A DNA stretch of 64,000 nt, taken from the NCBI GenBank assembly GCA_002454815.1, contig DKJL01000006.1, positions 128,843 to 192,842 of the forward strand, in the 5' to 3' direction. The DNA is from Flavobacteriales bacterium UBA6693. Its GTDB lineage: Bacteria > Bacteroidota > Bacteroidia > Flavobacteriales > Weeksellaceae. The translations under genes and the position numbers were made by a program. Positions within the stretch are counted from its first letter, which is position 1. The number at the start of each line of letters is the position of its first letter. The notes beneath the pieces are model-generated. The model was given only the letters and a program-made list of their open reading frames with translations. It was not told the DNA's origin and did no database searches. Positions 16,715 to 26,127 of this stretch are shown in pieces.

Positions 16715-17809
16715 ATGAAAATTATTGACGTTTATATTATCAAAAAATATCTGGGCACGTTCGGTTTTATGCTGGGCCTGCTCAGTATTATTGTTTTGGT
16801 AATTGACGTTCAGGCAAAAGCACCACGGATAGAATCCAACGGGTTTACAGTCGGTGAATTTTTGGTGAATTTTTATCCGTTCTGGATCGTGAATCTGATC
16901 ATCACCTTCATGTCGATTCTGGTTTTTATTTCGGTAATATTCTTCACTTCAAAAATCGCCAATAATACAGAGATTGTAGCTATAATCAGTTCTGGTGCGA
17001 GTTTTCACCGTTTTGCGCGTCCCTACTTTATTACATCGGGGCTTATCGCGGTGGCCGCTTTGCTCGTTAATCATTTCGTATTGCCCATTGCGAATATTAA
17101 AAAAAACGAACTCGAACCCTACACTTATAATGCGAAAAACCGTGCAGAATTCACGGGAAGTTCGGAGGTTGCCACACAGCTTTCCAAGACGGAATATATT
17201 TTCATTAAAAGTTATAATAAACGCGAAAAACGTGGCTCCGGTTTTCTGTATCAAAAGTTCGACGCCAAGCGGAATTTGCTCTACCAACTTAACGCCGCCG
17301 ATTTTTCCTGGGAAGCCAAAGAACGGCATTTCGTGATGAGCAATTTTCTTGAGAAAACCTTCCTGAAAAATGGAACCGAAAAACTGAAAGACGGCAATAC
17401 CATTACGAAAAACTTTGGCCTGCCGCCGGAAGAACTTTTTCCTGATGTACTTTTGGGACAGAATAAAACGACGCCGGAATTGCTTACTTTCATTCACCGT
17501 GAACAGGAAAAAGGTAACGCAAATCTTAACACTTATTTGAACGAACTTTATCAGCGCACCTCCATGCCTTTTTCTGTCATTATACTTACGTTTCTGGGCC
17601 TTGCCCTAGCGTCGGAAAAAAAGCGTGGCGGCCTCGGCGTGAACCTCGCAATCGGTATTGCACTGGCCTTCGTTTTTGTATTTTCGTTTGAAGCGCTGAA
17701 AGTAGTTTCTGAAAACAGAACACTGACTCCGATGGTTGCGATGTGGCTGCCGAATATGGTGTTTGGTCCAATCGCCTTGTGGCTGTATTTTCGGCGGGCT
17801 AATCAGTAA
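16715..17809 (+). CDS. LptF/LptG family lipopolysaccharide export permease
   Basis: A 364-residue YjgP/YjgQ family protein. It has three N-terminal membrane segments (about 10-32, 55-80, 98-120), a periplasmic beta-jellyroll region (about 140-275) and three C-terminal segments (about 285-360). LptF and LptG form the membrane part of the Lpt ABC exporter that pulls LPS from the inner membrane into the periplasmic bridge. Start MKIIDVYIIKKYLGTF is typical. Which of the two subunits it is cannot be told from sequence alone; only one copy is in the window. The 3' end overlaps convergent birA by seven bases. Confidence 0.9.
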   Translation: MKIIDVYIIKKYLGTFGFMLGLLSIIVLVIDVQAKAPRIESNGFTVGEFLVNFYPFWIVNLIITFMSILVFISVIFFTSKIANNTEIVAIISSGASFHRFARPYFITSGLIAVAALLVNHFVLPIANIKKNELEPYTYNAKNRAEFTGSSEVATQLSKTEYIFIKSYNKREKRGSGFLYQKFDAKRNLLYQLNAADFSWEAKERHFVMSNFLEKTFLKNGTEKLKDGNTITKNFGLPPEELFPDVLLGQNKTTPELLTFIHREQEKGNANLNTYLNELYQRTSMPFSVIILTFLGLALASEKKRGGLGVNLAIGIALAFVFVFSFEALKVVSENRTLTPMVAMWLPNMVFGPIALWLYFRRANQ

Positions 17810-18519
17810 AGCATTTCCAGTTCTTTATGCGAAAAATGGGAAAGACCGTCTTCTTCCAGTTCTACGCATAATCTCCCGTCGGCCTCGACACTACGGATAA
17901 TGCCATTTTGTCTTATATTTTTTATTTCGAAAACTGAGATCACATCTTTGCGATAAAGTGAGGCGTTGATGTGGCGCAATACTTCTTCCGCCGGAACAGG
18001 CTGAAGTAAATTCTCCGAAAGCCAATTGTGCAAATCCCCGGTCAGGGATTTTAAGTCGGGTTTCAGGCCGGTTTGCGTGAACAGAGAAGCTGCTTTAGGT
18101 AAATTGTCGAAATTTGTCTGAAGCACATTCAATCCAATTCCGACAATATAACACGGCACCGCGTCGAGCGTACGGCGTTCTATCAGCAGGCCCGAAACCT
18201 TTTTATCTTTAATTATAAGGTCGTTGGGCCACTTAATCGCGGCGGGTGCAAGCGTCAAATTGGCTACAAATTCGGCCAGCAGCTGCGCGGTACGAAAATT
18301 GAACAGATGTGCCGGCAGCGTTGCACGGTCCACCGGCACAGCCAGAGAATACGCGAGATTAAGACCGGCACCGCTTTCCCACGAATTTCCGTATTGCCCT
18401 TTGCCTTTGGTTTGATTAAAAGTATAAACCGCGGTGGGCACTGGATTTTTCGCCGAGAAATAATGAAAAATCTCATCCTGCGTGGAGGCGCATTGTGAGC
18501 GGTAAAATAAGCTGTTCAT
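17803..18519 (-). CDS. birA: Biotin--[acetyl-CoA-carboxylase] ligase
   Basis: A 238-residue class I (group without DNA-binding domain) biotin protein ligase. The biotin/ATP site is seen as TKGKGQYGNSWESGAG (the GRGRxGR-type loop), IKWPNDLIIKDKKVSGLLIE and the C-terminal SH3-like domain (about 190-238). It attaches biotin to the AccB carrier protein in the cytoplasm. There is no N-terminal winged helix, so it is not a repressor. It links functionally to accD elsewhere in this window. It is divergent from rsfS, with an 87-base shared upstream region. Confidence 0.92.
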   Translation of the reverse strand: MNSLFYRSQCASTQDEIFHYFSAKNPVPTAVYTFNQTKGKGQYGNSWESGAGLNLAYSLAVPVDRATLPAHLFNFRTAQLLAEFVANLTLAPAAIKWPNDLIIKDKKVSGLLIERRTLDAVPCYIVGIGLNVLQTNFDNLPKAASLFTQTGLKPDLKSLTGDLHNWLSENLLQPVPAEEVLRHINASLYRKDVISVFEIKNIRQNGIIRSVEADGRLCVELEEDGLSHFSHKELEMLY

Positions 18520-18578
18520 TTATGAAAACTTTAAGACGACATAGGCGTAAATGTGGGATAATTTAAATAAAAAAACAA

Positions 18579-18586
18579 TAAATTTG
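18579..18586 (+). promoter_or_regulatory. -7 box of the rsfS-ftsH operon
   Basis: TAAATTTG, a perfect TAnnTTTG match, 20 bases before the rsfS ATG. No clear TTG at the expected spacing. Confidence 0.55.
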
Positions 18587-18606
18587 CAGACAATACAAAA
18601 ATTTTA

Positions 18607-18966
18607 ATGAATAAAACCGTAGAAAAGCAACTGCTGATCGACACCATCGTAGCAGCAATACAAGATACTAAAGGCGAAGACGTCATGATCTTCGATCTCT
18701 CTAAGATAGAAAACTCCGTTGCACAAACTTTTGTTATCTGTACCGGAAACTCCAACACCCAGGTTTCTGCGATCGCCGGAAACATCGAAAAGAAAGTACG
18801 AAATGAACTTCAGGACCGCCCGTGGCATGTAGAAGGTACGGAAAATGCCCTGTGGGTGCTGTTGGATTATGTATCCGTCGTGGTACACGTTTTCCAGCGG
18901 CAAACCCGCGAGTACTACGAAATCGAGGAACTCTGGGGCGACGCAATCATCACCAAAATCGAATAA
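18607..18966 (+). CDS. rsfS: Ribosomal silencing factor
   Basis: A 119-residue RsfS/Iojap family protein. Motifs are AIQDTKGEDVMIFDLSKIE, FVICTGNSNTQVSAIA and the conserved end VVVHVFQRQTREYYEIEELW. It binds ribosomal protein uL14 on the large subunit and blocks subunit joining in starved cells. Length and all conserved segments are normal. It lies 52 bases before ftsH and is probably transcribed with it from the TAAATTTG promoter at 18579. Confidence 0.95.
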   Translation: MNKTVEKQLLIDTIVAAIQDTKGEDVMIFDLSKIENSVAQTFVICTGNSNTQVSAIAGNIEKKVRNELQDRPWHVEGTENALWVLLDYVSVVVHVFQRQTREYYEIEELWGDAIITKIE

Positions 18967-19018
18967 TAACTACAGCAGTTGACGGAAGCATTGTTTCGTC
19001 ACAATTTTTATCATACCT

Positions 19019-21016
19019 ATGAACAATAATAAAGGATTCAACTGGTTTTTCCCGATCGTCATCGTAGCGGTGGTGCTCTTTTTCTTCTCCAATATGAACG
19101 GAGATTCCAGCGCCAATACGCTGGACGAGGAAGGCTTCTACCAACTGATGGAGCAGGGAAAAATAGATAATGTACTCATCTATAAAGACACAGAAAAAGC
19201 AGATGTATTTCTGACCAAAGCAGCAAAAGCCGAACGCTCTACCAAAGAAGTGGCGGCACAGCGCAGCCCTTTTTCTGCATTTGATTTTTCACCAAAACCC
19301 GATTATACACTCAGCTACGGAGACCTGCAGCTTTTTCTGGAAAAATTTGATACCATCAAAAGTGAAAATCCTGCAGTGACCACCAAAAAAGACTACGGTA
19401 TGGGCAAAAACCCAATGACCGAGCTGCTCTTTACAGCCCTGTTTTGGATTGCCATTATGGCGCTGTTCTATTTCGTCATCTTCCGCAAGATGATGGGCGG
19501 CGGTGGCGGTGGAGCCGGCGGACAGATTTTCTCAATCGGAAAATCCAAAGCCAAACTCTTCGACGAAAAAGATAAAGTTCAGGTGACCTTCAAGGATGTT
19601 GCCGGGCTGGAAGGCGCTAAAGAAGAAGTTCAGGAAGTCGTTGACTTTTTGAAAAATTCAGAAAAATATACGAAACTCGGCGGTAAAATTCCGAAAGGTG
19701 TACTGCTTGTAGGGCCTCCGGGAACCGGGAAAACCCTCCTGGCCAAAGCCGTGGCCGGCGAAGCCAAAGTGCCGTTTTTCTCACTGTCCGGATCGGATTT
19801 TGTGGAGATGTTCGTCGGCGTAGGTGCTTCCCGTGTGCGCGATCTTTTTGCACAGGCAAAAGCTAAATCCCCTGCCATTATCTTTATCGACGAGATCGAT
19901 GCCATCGGCCGTGCGCGTGGAAAAGGTAATATGACCGGTGGAAACGATGAACGCGAAAATACGCTGAATCAATTACTGACAGAAATGGACGGTTTCGGTA
20001 CCGATACCAACGTTATCGTGATGGCGGCGACCAACCGCGCGGATATTTTGGATAAAGCACTTATGCGTGCCGGACGATTTGACCGTTCTATTTACGTTGA
20101 TCTTCCTGAACTGCACGAGCGACGCGAGATATTCGACGTGCACCTGGCTAAAATTAAACTGGAACCCAATATCGACCGTGAATTTTTGGCAAAACAAACG
20201 CCAGGCTTTAGCGGTGCAGATATTGCCAATGTGTGTAATGAGGCAGCACTGATCGCTGCCAGAAACTCACATGAAGCCGTCACAAAACAGGATTTCCTGG
20301 ATGCGGTAGACCGAATTATCGGTGGACTGGAGAAAAAGAATAAAGCCATTAAACCTTCAGAAAAACGTCGCGTGGCGTACCACGAAGCGGGCCATGCCAC
20401 CATTTCCTGGTTGGTGGAACACGCTGCTCCTTTGTTGAAAGTAACTATCGTTCCGCGCGGCCGCTCCTTAGGCGCCGCCTGGTATTTGCCGGAAGAACGA
20501 CAGCTCACCACGACGGAGCAAATGCACGATGAGCTTTGTGCTACTTTGGGCGGACGTGCCGCAGAACAGGTTATCTTCGGAAATATTTCCACCGGTGCAC
20601 TTTCCGACCTGGAGCGTGTTACAAAGCAGGCGCAGGCAATGGTAACGATCTACGGACTCAACGATAAATTGGGGAATATTTCTTACTATGACAGTTCAGG
20701 ACAATCTGAATACAGTTTCGGTAAACCTTACTCCGATCAAACCGCGAAAATGATCGACGAAGAAATTTCTAAAATTATTGAAACTCAATATCAGCGTGCG
20801 CTGCGCATTCTCACCGAGAATAAAGACAAGCTGGACGCGCTGGCCGCAAAGTTGCTGGAGAAGGAAGTAATCTTTAGAGAAGACCTTGAAGAAATTTTCG
20901 GCAAGCGTGCCTGGGATCCGGAACTGACAGAGCATCCGGTTTCCAACACGCACAAAGGAGAAACACCGGAGGAAGAGCCCGTCATTGTAGCGCCGGAATC
21001 TGGCACACAACTTTAG
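19019..21016 (+). CDS. ftsH: ATP-dependent zinc metalloprotease
   Basis: A 665-residue FtsH. Membrane helix one is at about 9-25, a periplasmic domain follows, and helix two is at about 137-156. The Gly-rich linker (GGGGGGAGG) leads to the AAA module: Walker A GPPGTGKT (232-239), Walker B IIFIDEID (287-294) and the second region of homology with the arginine fingers. The M41 protease domain has HEAGH (455-459) and a downstream Asp in the SDLERVT motif. It is a hexameric inner-membrane protease for membrane and regulatory proteins. The C-terminal tail is acidic (PEEEPVIVAPESGTQL). A strong terminator follows at 21031. Confidence 0.97.
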   Translation: MNNNKGFNWFFPIVIVAVVLFFFSNMNGDSSANTLDEEGFYQLMEQGKIDNVLIYKDTEKADVFLTKAAKAERSTKEVAAQRSPFSAFDFSPKPDYTLSYGDLQLFLEKFDTIKSENPAVTTKKDYGMGKNPMTELLFTALFWIAIMALFYFVIFRKMMGGGGGGAGGQIFSIGKSKAKLFDEKDKVQVTFKDVAGLEGAKEEVQEVVDFLKNSEKYTKLGGKIPKGVLLVGPPGTGKTLLAKAVAGEAKVPFFSLSGSDFVEMFVGVGASRVRDLFAQAKAKSPAIIFIDEIDAIGRARGKGNMTGGNDERENTLNQLLTEMDGFGTDTNVIVMAATNRADILDKALMRAGRFDRSIYVDLPELHERREIFDVHLAKIKLEPNIDREFLAKQTPGFSGADIANVCNEAALIAARNSHEAVTKQDFLDAVDRIIGGLEKKNKAIKPSEKRRVAYHEAGHATISWLVEHAAPLLKVTIVPRGRSLGAAWYLPEERQLTTTEQMHDELCATLGGRAAEQVIFGNISTGALSDLERVTKQAQAMVTIYGLNDKLGNISYYDSSGQSEYSFGKPYSDQTAKMIDEEISKIIETQYQRALRILTENKDKLDALAAKLLEKEVIFREDLEEIFGKRAWDPELTEHPVSNTHKGETPEEEPVIVAPESGTQL

Positions 21017-21030
21017 AAACACAGTAAAAA

Positions 21031-21070
21031 ATCCTGAATATCGGTTTTGCGCCGGTATTCAGGATTCTTT
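21031..21070 (+). terminator. Rho-independent terminator after ftsH
   Basis: A 14-bp stem (arms 21031-21044 and 21052-21065, one G-T pair) with a 7-base loop, followed by a T-rich run. Confidence 0.85.
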
Positions 21071-21097
21071 ATAAGCCGATTGTTCATAAAATATCTT

Positions 21098-21105
21098 TAT
21101 TTTTG
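21098..21105 (+). promoter_or_regulatory. -7 box upstream of the LUD gene
   Basis: TATTTTTG at 21098-21105, with a TTG at 21080-21082 (15-base spacing, shorter than usual). It lies 26 bases before the TTG start codon. Confidence 0.45.
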
Positions 21106-21131
21106 TTTAACAGTCTTATAACCCTATTAAA

Positions 21132-21713
21132 TTGAGTTTATTTAAGAAAATAGTCGGAAAAATTTTCACCCAACAGGAAGAGGATGAAACTCAGGATCTG
21201 ATCAAAATTGGTGATCAGCTCAAAAATGCAGATTTGGATTACAAGTTTGCCCAACTCTTCACGCATTCCGGCGGTTTCTTTAATTATTGTGCAGACGAGG
21301 CCGAAGCGCTTCAGACACTCAACCACATCCTGAAACTGGAACAGATAAAGTCTGTTTTCTGTTGGGATCAGGAACTCAAAAACTTTCTGGACGTTGTCGA
21401 TGTTCCTTATACGCCGAACCTGGAACTTTTCAACGACTGCGCTTTTATCACCTGCGAATATCTTATTGCTTTCGACGGCCGCATCATGCTGTCGCACAAT
21501 AACATACTCCATTATCATTCTTCGCGGTTACCGCAAAAAATTGTGATTATGGCTAATGTTTCGCAGATCGTCACCAACCTGAACGATGCCATGAGCAAGA
21601 TCAAGCGCAACGGTAATATCCGTAATCTTACATCCATCAGTGGAAGCAACTCCAAACTCGACACGCCCAACAAGGATAATACAAAACTTTTCTTACTTTT
21701 GCTGGAAGATTAA
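21132..21713 (+). CDS. LUD-domain (LutC/YkgG-like) protein
   Basis: A 193-residue protein with a degenerate LUD fold, the domain of LutB/LutC lactate-utilisation proteins. Recognisable parts are a central beta-rich region (IKSVFCWDQELKNFLD, CAFITCEYLIAFDGRIML) and the family's C-terminal helix. The catalytic or cofactor site of the domain is not defined, and no lutA/lutB partner is nearby, so a role in lactate oxidation is doubtful. The start is a TTG codon (MSLFKKIVGK). It lies between ftsH and cdsA. The arrangement LUD-cdsA-psd seems conserved in related genomes (from memory, not checked). Confidence 0.8.
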   Translation: MSLFKKIVGKIFTQQEEDETQDLIKIGDQLKNADLDYKFAQLFTHSGGFFNYCADEAEALQTLNHILKLEQIKSVFCWDQELKNFLDVVDVPYTPNLELFNDCAFITCEYLIAFDGRIMLSHNNILHYHSSRLPQKIVIMANVSQIVTNLNDAMSKIKRNGNIRNLTSISGSNSKLDTPNKDNTKLFLLLLED

Positions 21714-21771
21714 AAACCTCGCAGCAATGCACAGCGTCGCCTTTGTGACGCTTCTTATTTAAGTAATTATT

Positions 21772-22647
21772 TTGGATAAAAATTTGGTTCTTCGCCTTTT
21801 CGGTGGTGCTCTTTACGGCTTTCTGGTAATTTTCTGTACCACACCGCTCGGCGCCGAGTGGACCAATGCCATCTCGCCGGGACTTGTGAAACAGCAGGAT
21901 CTCTACTACGGTCTGATTACTTTCTTCTTGTTTGTCGGCGCTTGGGAGTGCGTCCGGATTATGAAATTCAGCCCAAAAAGCTGGGAAAAATGGGTCGTTT
22001 TTCCTTTACTTATTTTTGTCTTTTATCAATTCTCCAAGCGATATTTTAACCGCAGCTTTTATTTTAATTTCAATTTATCCGAAATTCTAGCGCTTTCGCT
22101 TATCGTTATTGCGGTCGTTACTTTATTCAAATTTTCCAAAGAACTCTACTACGAAAACGGCAAGCTCATATTTACCGTCGTTTACACCGCTTTGCCTTTC
22201 AGTTTTGCCTTAGGTTTACCCAAATTTTCTGTTTTGGAAAATACCTTCTCTCTGGAAGTATTTTTCCTTTTTTTGCTGATCTGGAGCAGCGACACCTTTG
22301 CTTATTTTACGGGTAAATTTTTGGGTAAACATAAGATGGCTCCCACCATTTCTCCCAAAAAAACCTGGGAAGGGTTTGCCGGCGGAGTATTCTTTACCAT
22401 TATTTTGGGTTATTTTATCGAAAACAGTTTTCCCGATCTGCGTGGCAACTTCATTATCGTAGGCCTTTTAGTTTCCGTGTTCGCACCAGCCGGCGACTTG
22501 GTAGAAAGCCAGCTCAAGCGCACTTTTGCCGTCAAAGATTCCGGAAATATCATTCCCGGCCACGGCGGAATCCTCGATCGGCTGGACAGCTTCATTATCT
22601 GTGCGCCGATGGTGTACCTTTACTTTGTATTAGAAAAATTACTATAA
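21772..22647 (+). CDS. cdsA: Phosphatidate cytidylyltransferase
   Basis: A 291-residue integral membrane enzyme that makes CDP-diacylglycerol from phosphatidate and CTP. It has about eight membrane segments. The CDS signature is near the C terminus: WSSDTFAYFTGKFLGKHKM, SPKKTWEGFAGG and the end KDSGNIIPGHGGILDRLDS. Translation starts at a TTG codon (MDKNLVLRLFGG), the start expected for the family. It is followed after two bases by psd, which uses the product of the same pathway, so the two form a phospholipid operon. Confidence 0.95.
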   Translation: MDKNLVLRLFGGALYGFLVIFCTTPLGAEWTNAISPGLVKQQDLYYGLITFFLFVGAWECVRIMKFSPKSWEKWVVFPLLIFVFYQFSKRYFNRSFYFNFNLSEILALSLIVIAVVTLFKFSKELYYENGKLIFTVVYTALPFSFALGLPKFSVLENTFSLEVFFLFLLIWSSDTFAYFTGKFLGKHKMAPTISPKKTWEGFAGGVFFTIILGYFIENSFPDLRGNFIIVGLLVSVFAPAGDLVESQLKRTFAVKDSGNIIPGHGGILDRLDSFIICAPMVYLYFVLEKLL

Positions 22648-22649
22648 AA

Positions 22650-23303
22650 ATGAAATTGCATAAAGAATCGAAGGGAACGCTCATCGTATCGAGTTTGGTT
22701 TTCGCCGTTATCAGCATTCTGTCGGTGTACTATCTCAAGATGTGGGGACTCGTTATCGTGATCCCGACTCTCGTTATCTACGGGCTTATTTTCTGGTTCT
22801 TCCGCGTGCCCAACCGCGATATCCTTGATCACAAAGAGAATGTAATCGCGCCGGTAGACGGCAAAGTCGTGATGATAAAAGAAGTGGAGGAAAATGAATT
22901 CATCAAAGGTCCGGCAATACAGATCTCCATTTTTATGTCGCCGCTAAATGTACATATTTGCCGATATCCTGTTTCCGGTACGGTGATCTATAAAAAATAC
23001 CATCCCGGTAAGTATCTCGTTGCCTGGCATGAAAAATCATCGACTCAAAATGAGCGTACCACGGTTGCCGTAGAAAGTGTGACCAATCATAAAGTAGTTT
23101 TCCGGCAGATTGCAGGGTATGTAGCGCGCCGTATTGTTTTCCGCTGCAACGAAGGAGATGCTGCAAAAGCCGGCCACGAGTTCGGTTTTATTAAATTTGG
23201 TTCGCGCATGGATGTATTTTTACCGCTTGATGCGGAAATTCTCTGCGCTATTGGGCAAAAAACAAAAGGCGGTATCGACGTTATTGCGACAATGAAAGAA
23301 TAG
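22650..23303 (+). CDS. psd: Phosphatidylserine decarboxylase proenzyme (short form)
   Basis: A 217-residue PSD of the short (type II, archaeal-like) family. The enzyme self-cleaves at the Gly184-Ser185 bond in FIKFGSRMDVFLP to create the pyruvoyl group. Two membrane segments at about 13-50 anchor it, and the conserved VIAPVDGKV and FMSPLNVHICRYPVSG segments are present. It turns phosphatidylserine into phosphatidylethanolamine, the main phospholipid of flavobacteria. It lies two bases after cdsA and is followed by a terminator. The phosphatidylserine synthase gene (pssA) is not in the window. Confidence 0.95.
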   Translation: MKLHKESKGTLIVSSLVFAVISILSVYYLKMWGLVIVIPTLVIYGLIFWFFRVPNRDILDHKENVIAPVDGKVVMIKEVEENEFIKGPAIQISIFMSPLNVHICRYPVSGTVIYKKYHPGKYLVAWHEKSSTQNERTTVAVESVTNHKVVFRQIAGYVARRIVFRCNEGDAAKAGHEFGFIKFGSRMDVFLPLDAEILCAIGQKTKGGIDVIATMKE

Positions 23304-23324
23304 CGCGCGCTGCCGCAAGTAAAT

Positions 23325-23354
23325 TCCGGATTCTTTGAGGTCCGGATTTTTTTT
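23325..23354 (+). terminator. Terminator after psd
   Basis: Stem TCCGGA (23325-23330) with TCCGGA (23341-23346), 10-base loop and eight Ts (23347-23354). Confidence 0.75.
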
Positions 23355-23382
23355 GGTACTTTTAAAATTACTCAAATACTAC

Positions 23383-23943
23383 ATGATGAAGCTACCTATA
23401 TATCTTAGCGCAATTTTTTGTCTCTTACTTTTGTCCTGTGAAAACCCTGAGAAAGAAAAACAACTGGAGGAAAGAGAAAATGCTTTGCAGGTTCGCGAGC
23501 GCGAATTCGCGGCAAAATTACAGGAGTACGAAACCCTGAAACAATTGCGCGACAGCCTGAATACCCTCCCCGAAATGGACACACTCGTCATCACTTCACA
23601 AATCCCTGAATACGTTTCAGGCAAATGGAACGGGAAAATGATCTGCACCGAGTCCGACTGTTCCGAACACGTCATCGGCGATCAGCGCAACGACATTTGG
23701 TTCTTCTCGGATCAAAACGTAAAAATTATAAACAAAACGGGCGGCGAGAGGAACTACACCGTGAAAGTGGAAGGAAAAGAACTAAAGCTGGCAGCAGACC
23801 ACAGCAGCGGTAATCCCAATAATTCAGAAATTATCCTGCAATTGCCCGACGAACCTTCGGAACGGATTAAAGGCGTGCGCACTTTCACTGGCACCAGCTG
23901 CACGTCGAAATTCTCTATTGACTTAGAAAAAATCAAAAACTAA
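23383..23943 (+). CDS. Lipoprotein with N-terminal coiled coil, unknown function
   Basis: A 186-residue predicted lipoprotein. I start at the first of two ATGs (MMKLPIYLSAIF; lipobox LLSC before ENPEKEKQ). The longer in-frame reading would begin inside the psd terminator. The mature protein opens with a strongly charged heptad-like helix (about residues 24-58, KEKQLEERENALQVRER), then a folded domain with conserved Trp and a Cys pair (CTESDCSEHVIGD) and a Gly/Asn-rich part. I do not recognise the family. It lies three bases before the antiporter gene, so the two are likely co-transcribed. Confidence 0.82.
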   Translation: MMKLPIYLSAIFCLLLLSCENPEKEKQLEERENALQVREREFAAKLQEYETLKQLRDSLNTLPEMDTLVITSQIPEYVSGKWNGKMICTESDCSEHVIGDQRNDIWFFSDQNVKIINKTGGERNYTVKVEGKELKLAADHSSGNPNNSEIILQLPDEPSERIKGVRTFTGTSCTSKFSIDLEKIKN

Positions 23944-23946
23944 CGT

Positions 23947-26076
23947 ATGCTCACTTTATTAAAAGTCGGCCAGTTCGATCTTCCACTAGAAGATCCTGTA
24001 CTGAAGTTCCTCGTCGTGCTGATTATCATTTTGTCGGCGCCGTTACTGCTCAACAAAATTAAAGTTCCGCATCTGCTCGGACTCATTATCGGTGGTGCCG
24101 TTATCGGTCCCAATGGTTTGAATGTCCTTACGCGCGACAGCAGCATCGTGGTCACCGGGACCACCGGTTTGCTTTATATTATGTTTCTCGCCGGCCTCGA
24201 GATCGATTTAGCCGAATTCAAGAAGAACAAATGGAAAAGTCTTGCTTTTGGTGGTTATACCTTTGTTATACCTTTTATCTTTGGGATTGCCACGGCACAT
24301 TTTATTCTGGAATATAACTGGCTGACGTCCTTCCTGTTTGCGAGTTTATTTTCTTCTCATACTTTAATTTCCTACCCTTTGGTAAGCAAACTCGGAATTG
24401 CGCGCAACCGCGCCGTAAACATTACCGTCGGCGGAACCGTCATTACCGATATTCTAGCGCTGCTTGTACTGGCGATAGTAGTCGGAATGACAACGGGAGA
24501 AGTCAATGCGGCTTTCTGGACAAAACTTTCCGTGGGCATCGTATTGTTTGCACTCGCTGTACTGGTCGGATTTCCGCTGATAGCGCGGTGGTTTTTCAAG
24601 AAAGTCAGTGATAAGATCTCGCAGTATATATTTGTTCTGGTGATGATTTATTTTGCTGCCCTCCTCGCAGAACTTGCGGGAATTGAAGCGATTATCGGCG
24701 CCTTCCTCGCCGGACTTGCGCTGAACCGTCTGATCCCATATACTTCCTCACTGATGAACCGCGTGGAATTTGTCGGAAACGCCATCTTTATTCCTTTTTT
24801 CCTGATCAGCGTCGGTATGTTGATTGATTTTAAAGTGTTTTTCAAAGATTTTGAGACTATTAAAGTAGCCGGACTGATGATGCTGATTTCGATAGGCGGC
24901 AAATATCTGGCCTCGATGGCTACACAAAAAACATTCGGCTACACCAAACCTGAAGGTGGCATTATTTTCGGGCTAAGTTCCGCTTCTGCAGCCGCCACGC
25001 TGGCGACTGTTACCGTCGGATATAACATAATCATTGGCGAAACCGATTTGGGAGAACCCATCCGATTGCTGAACGAAAGTGTGCTGAACGGGAGTATTCT
25101 GCTCATCCTGGTTTCGTGTACGATTTCGTCATTTGTCACACAGAAAAACTCGGAAGATCTCATCAAGGCGGAAAATGAAAATACGCTGGCTGACACCAAC
25201 CCCGAGGTTGAGAATATTCTGATGGCAATCAACGATATCACCACCGTGGATCCGATGACAAGCCTAGCATTGTTAATCCGTTCGAAAACGGAGAAGGATA
25301 ATGTTTTTGCCGTCAACATCATTAATGAAGAAAAGAATGACTCTTCTAAAAAGAATGCCGAAAAAATACTGGAACTGGCAGTTTCTACCGGCGCGGCGGC
25401 CGACACGAAAATTACGCCGCTCACGCGCTATGATACGGATGTTATCGGCGGCATCAGCAATGTAATTAAAGAATACTCCGTTACTGATCTTATGATCGGT
25501 ATCAGCGATGAGAAAGGCTTTTCACCAAGTTTCGTTTATAACCTCTACAGCGGCTACCTGAAAAATAATGAAGCTAACTTAATGGTTTATTATGCGGCGC
25601 AACCGGCGGCCACCATTCAGCGGTACATTGTTATTCTCTCCGAAAATGCGGATAAAGAAGTCGGTTTCTTCCATTCTTTGCTAAAAGTATGGAATATTGC
25701 ACGCAACTCCAGCTCCAAAATAGAATTTTACGGCACTGATGCTACCATTGCTATTATCGAGAATATCCGCAAAAAAGTGAATATCGAGGCCAGCTTCATT
25801 ATCTTTAATAGTTGGAATGAACTCGATAAACTTGCCGCGAAAATGAAAGAAAACGACGCGTTGATTATCTTTATGGCTCAACGGGGAATGATTTCTTACG
25901 TCCCGCAGATGAACCAATTGCCGGATTATCTAACCGAGCGCTGCAGCAACCGCAATTTCCTGCTTGTTTATCCGTCTTACACCGATACAGAACGGGCACA
26001 GCGCGATATCCGCGATATCAGCAGCGCCCACGATTTTGTCGAAATCGGTAAAATTGTAGGCCGTCTCTTCAAATAA
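23947..26076 (+). CDS. Kef-type cation:proton antiporter with C-terminal stress-protein-like domain
   Basis: A 709-residue CPA2-family transporter. The first about 400 residues hold 12-13 membrane helices, with the family's early motif (PHLLGLIIGGAVIGPNGL) and the later GAFLAGLALNR. The C-terminal 300 residues are soluble and resemble two tandem UspA-like nucleotide-binding folds (FAVNIINEEKNDSSKK, YIVILSENADKEV) instead of the TrkA-N domain of KefB/C. It probably exchanges Na+ or K+ for H+ across the inner membrane. It is transcribed after the lipoprotein gene and is closed by a hairpin terminator. Confidence 0.92.
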   Translation: MLTLLKVGQFDLPLEDPVLKFLVVLIIILSAPLLLNKIKVPHLLGLIIGGAVIGPNGLNVLTRDSSIVVTGTTGLLYIMFLAGLEIDLAEFKKNKWKSLAFGGYTFVIPFIFGIATAHFILEYNWLTSFLFASLFSSHTLISYPLVSKLGIARNRAVNITVGGTVITDILALLVLAIVVGMTTGEVNAAFWTKLSVGIVLFALAVLVGFPLIARWFFKKVSDKISQYIFVLVMIYFAALLAELAGIEAIIGAFLAGLALNRLIPYTSSLMNRVEFVGNAIFIPFFLISVGMLIDFKVFFKDFETIKVAGLMMLISIGGKYLASMATQKTFGYTKPEGGIIFGLSSASAAATLATVTVGYNIIIGETDLGEPIRLLNESVLNGSILLILVSCTISSFVTQKNSEDLIKAENENTLADTNPEVENILMAINDITTVDPMTSLALLIRSKTEKDNVFAVNIINEEKNDSSKKNAEKILELAVSTGAAADTKITPLTRYDTDVIGGISNVIKEYSVTDLMIGISDEKGFSPSFVYNLYSGYLKNNEANLMVYYAAQPAATIQRYIVILSENADKEVGFFHSLLKVWNIARNSSSKIEFYGTDATIAIIENIRKKVNIEASFIIFNSWNELDKLAAKMKENDALIIFMAQRGMISYVPQMNQLPDYLTERCSNRNFLLVYPSYTDTERAQRDIRDISSAHDFVEIGKIVGRLFK

Positions 26077-26080
26077 AAAA

Positions 26081-26113
26081 GAGCTTCCGTACGGAGGCTC
26101 TCTTGTTTTTTTA
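26081..26113. terminator. Terminator shared by the antiporter and the convergent lipoprotein gene
   Basis: Inverted repeat GAGCTTCC (26081-26088) and GGAGGCTC (26093-26100) with a four-base loop, an A-run on the left and a T-rich run on the right. Confidence 0.8.
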
Positions 26114-26127
26114 ATTAAACTATCGTT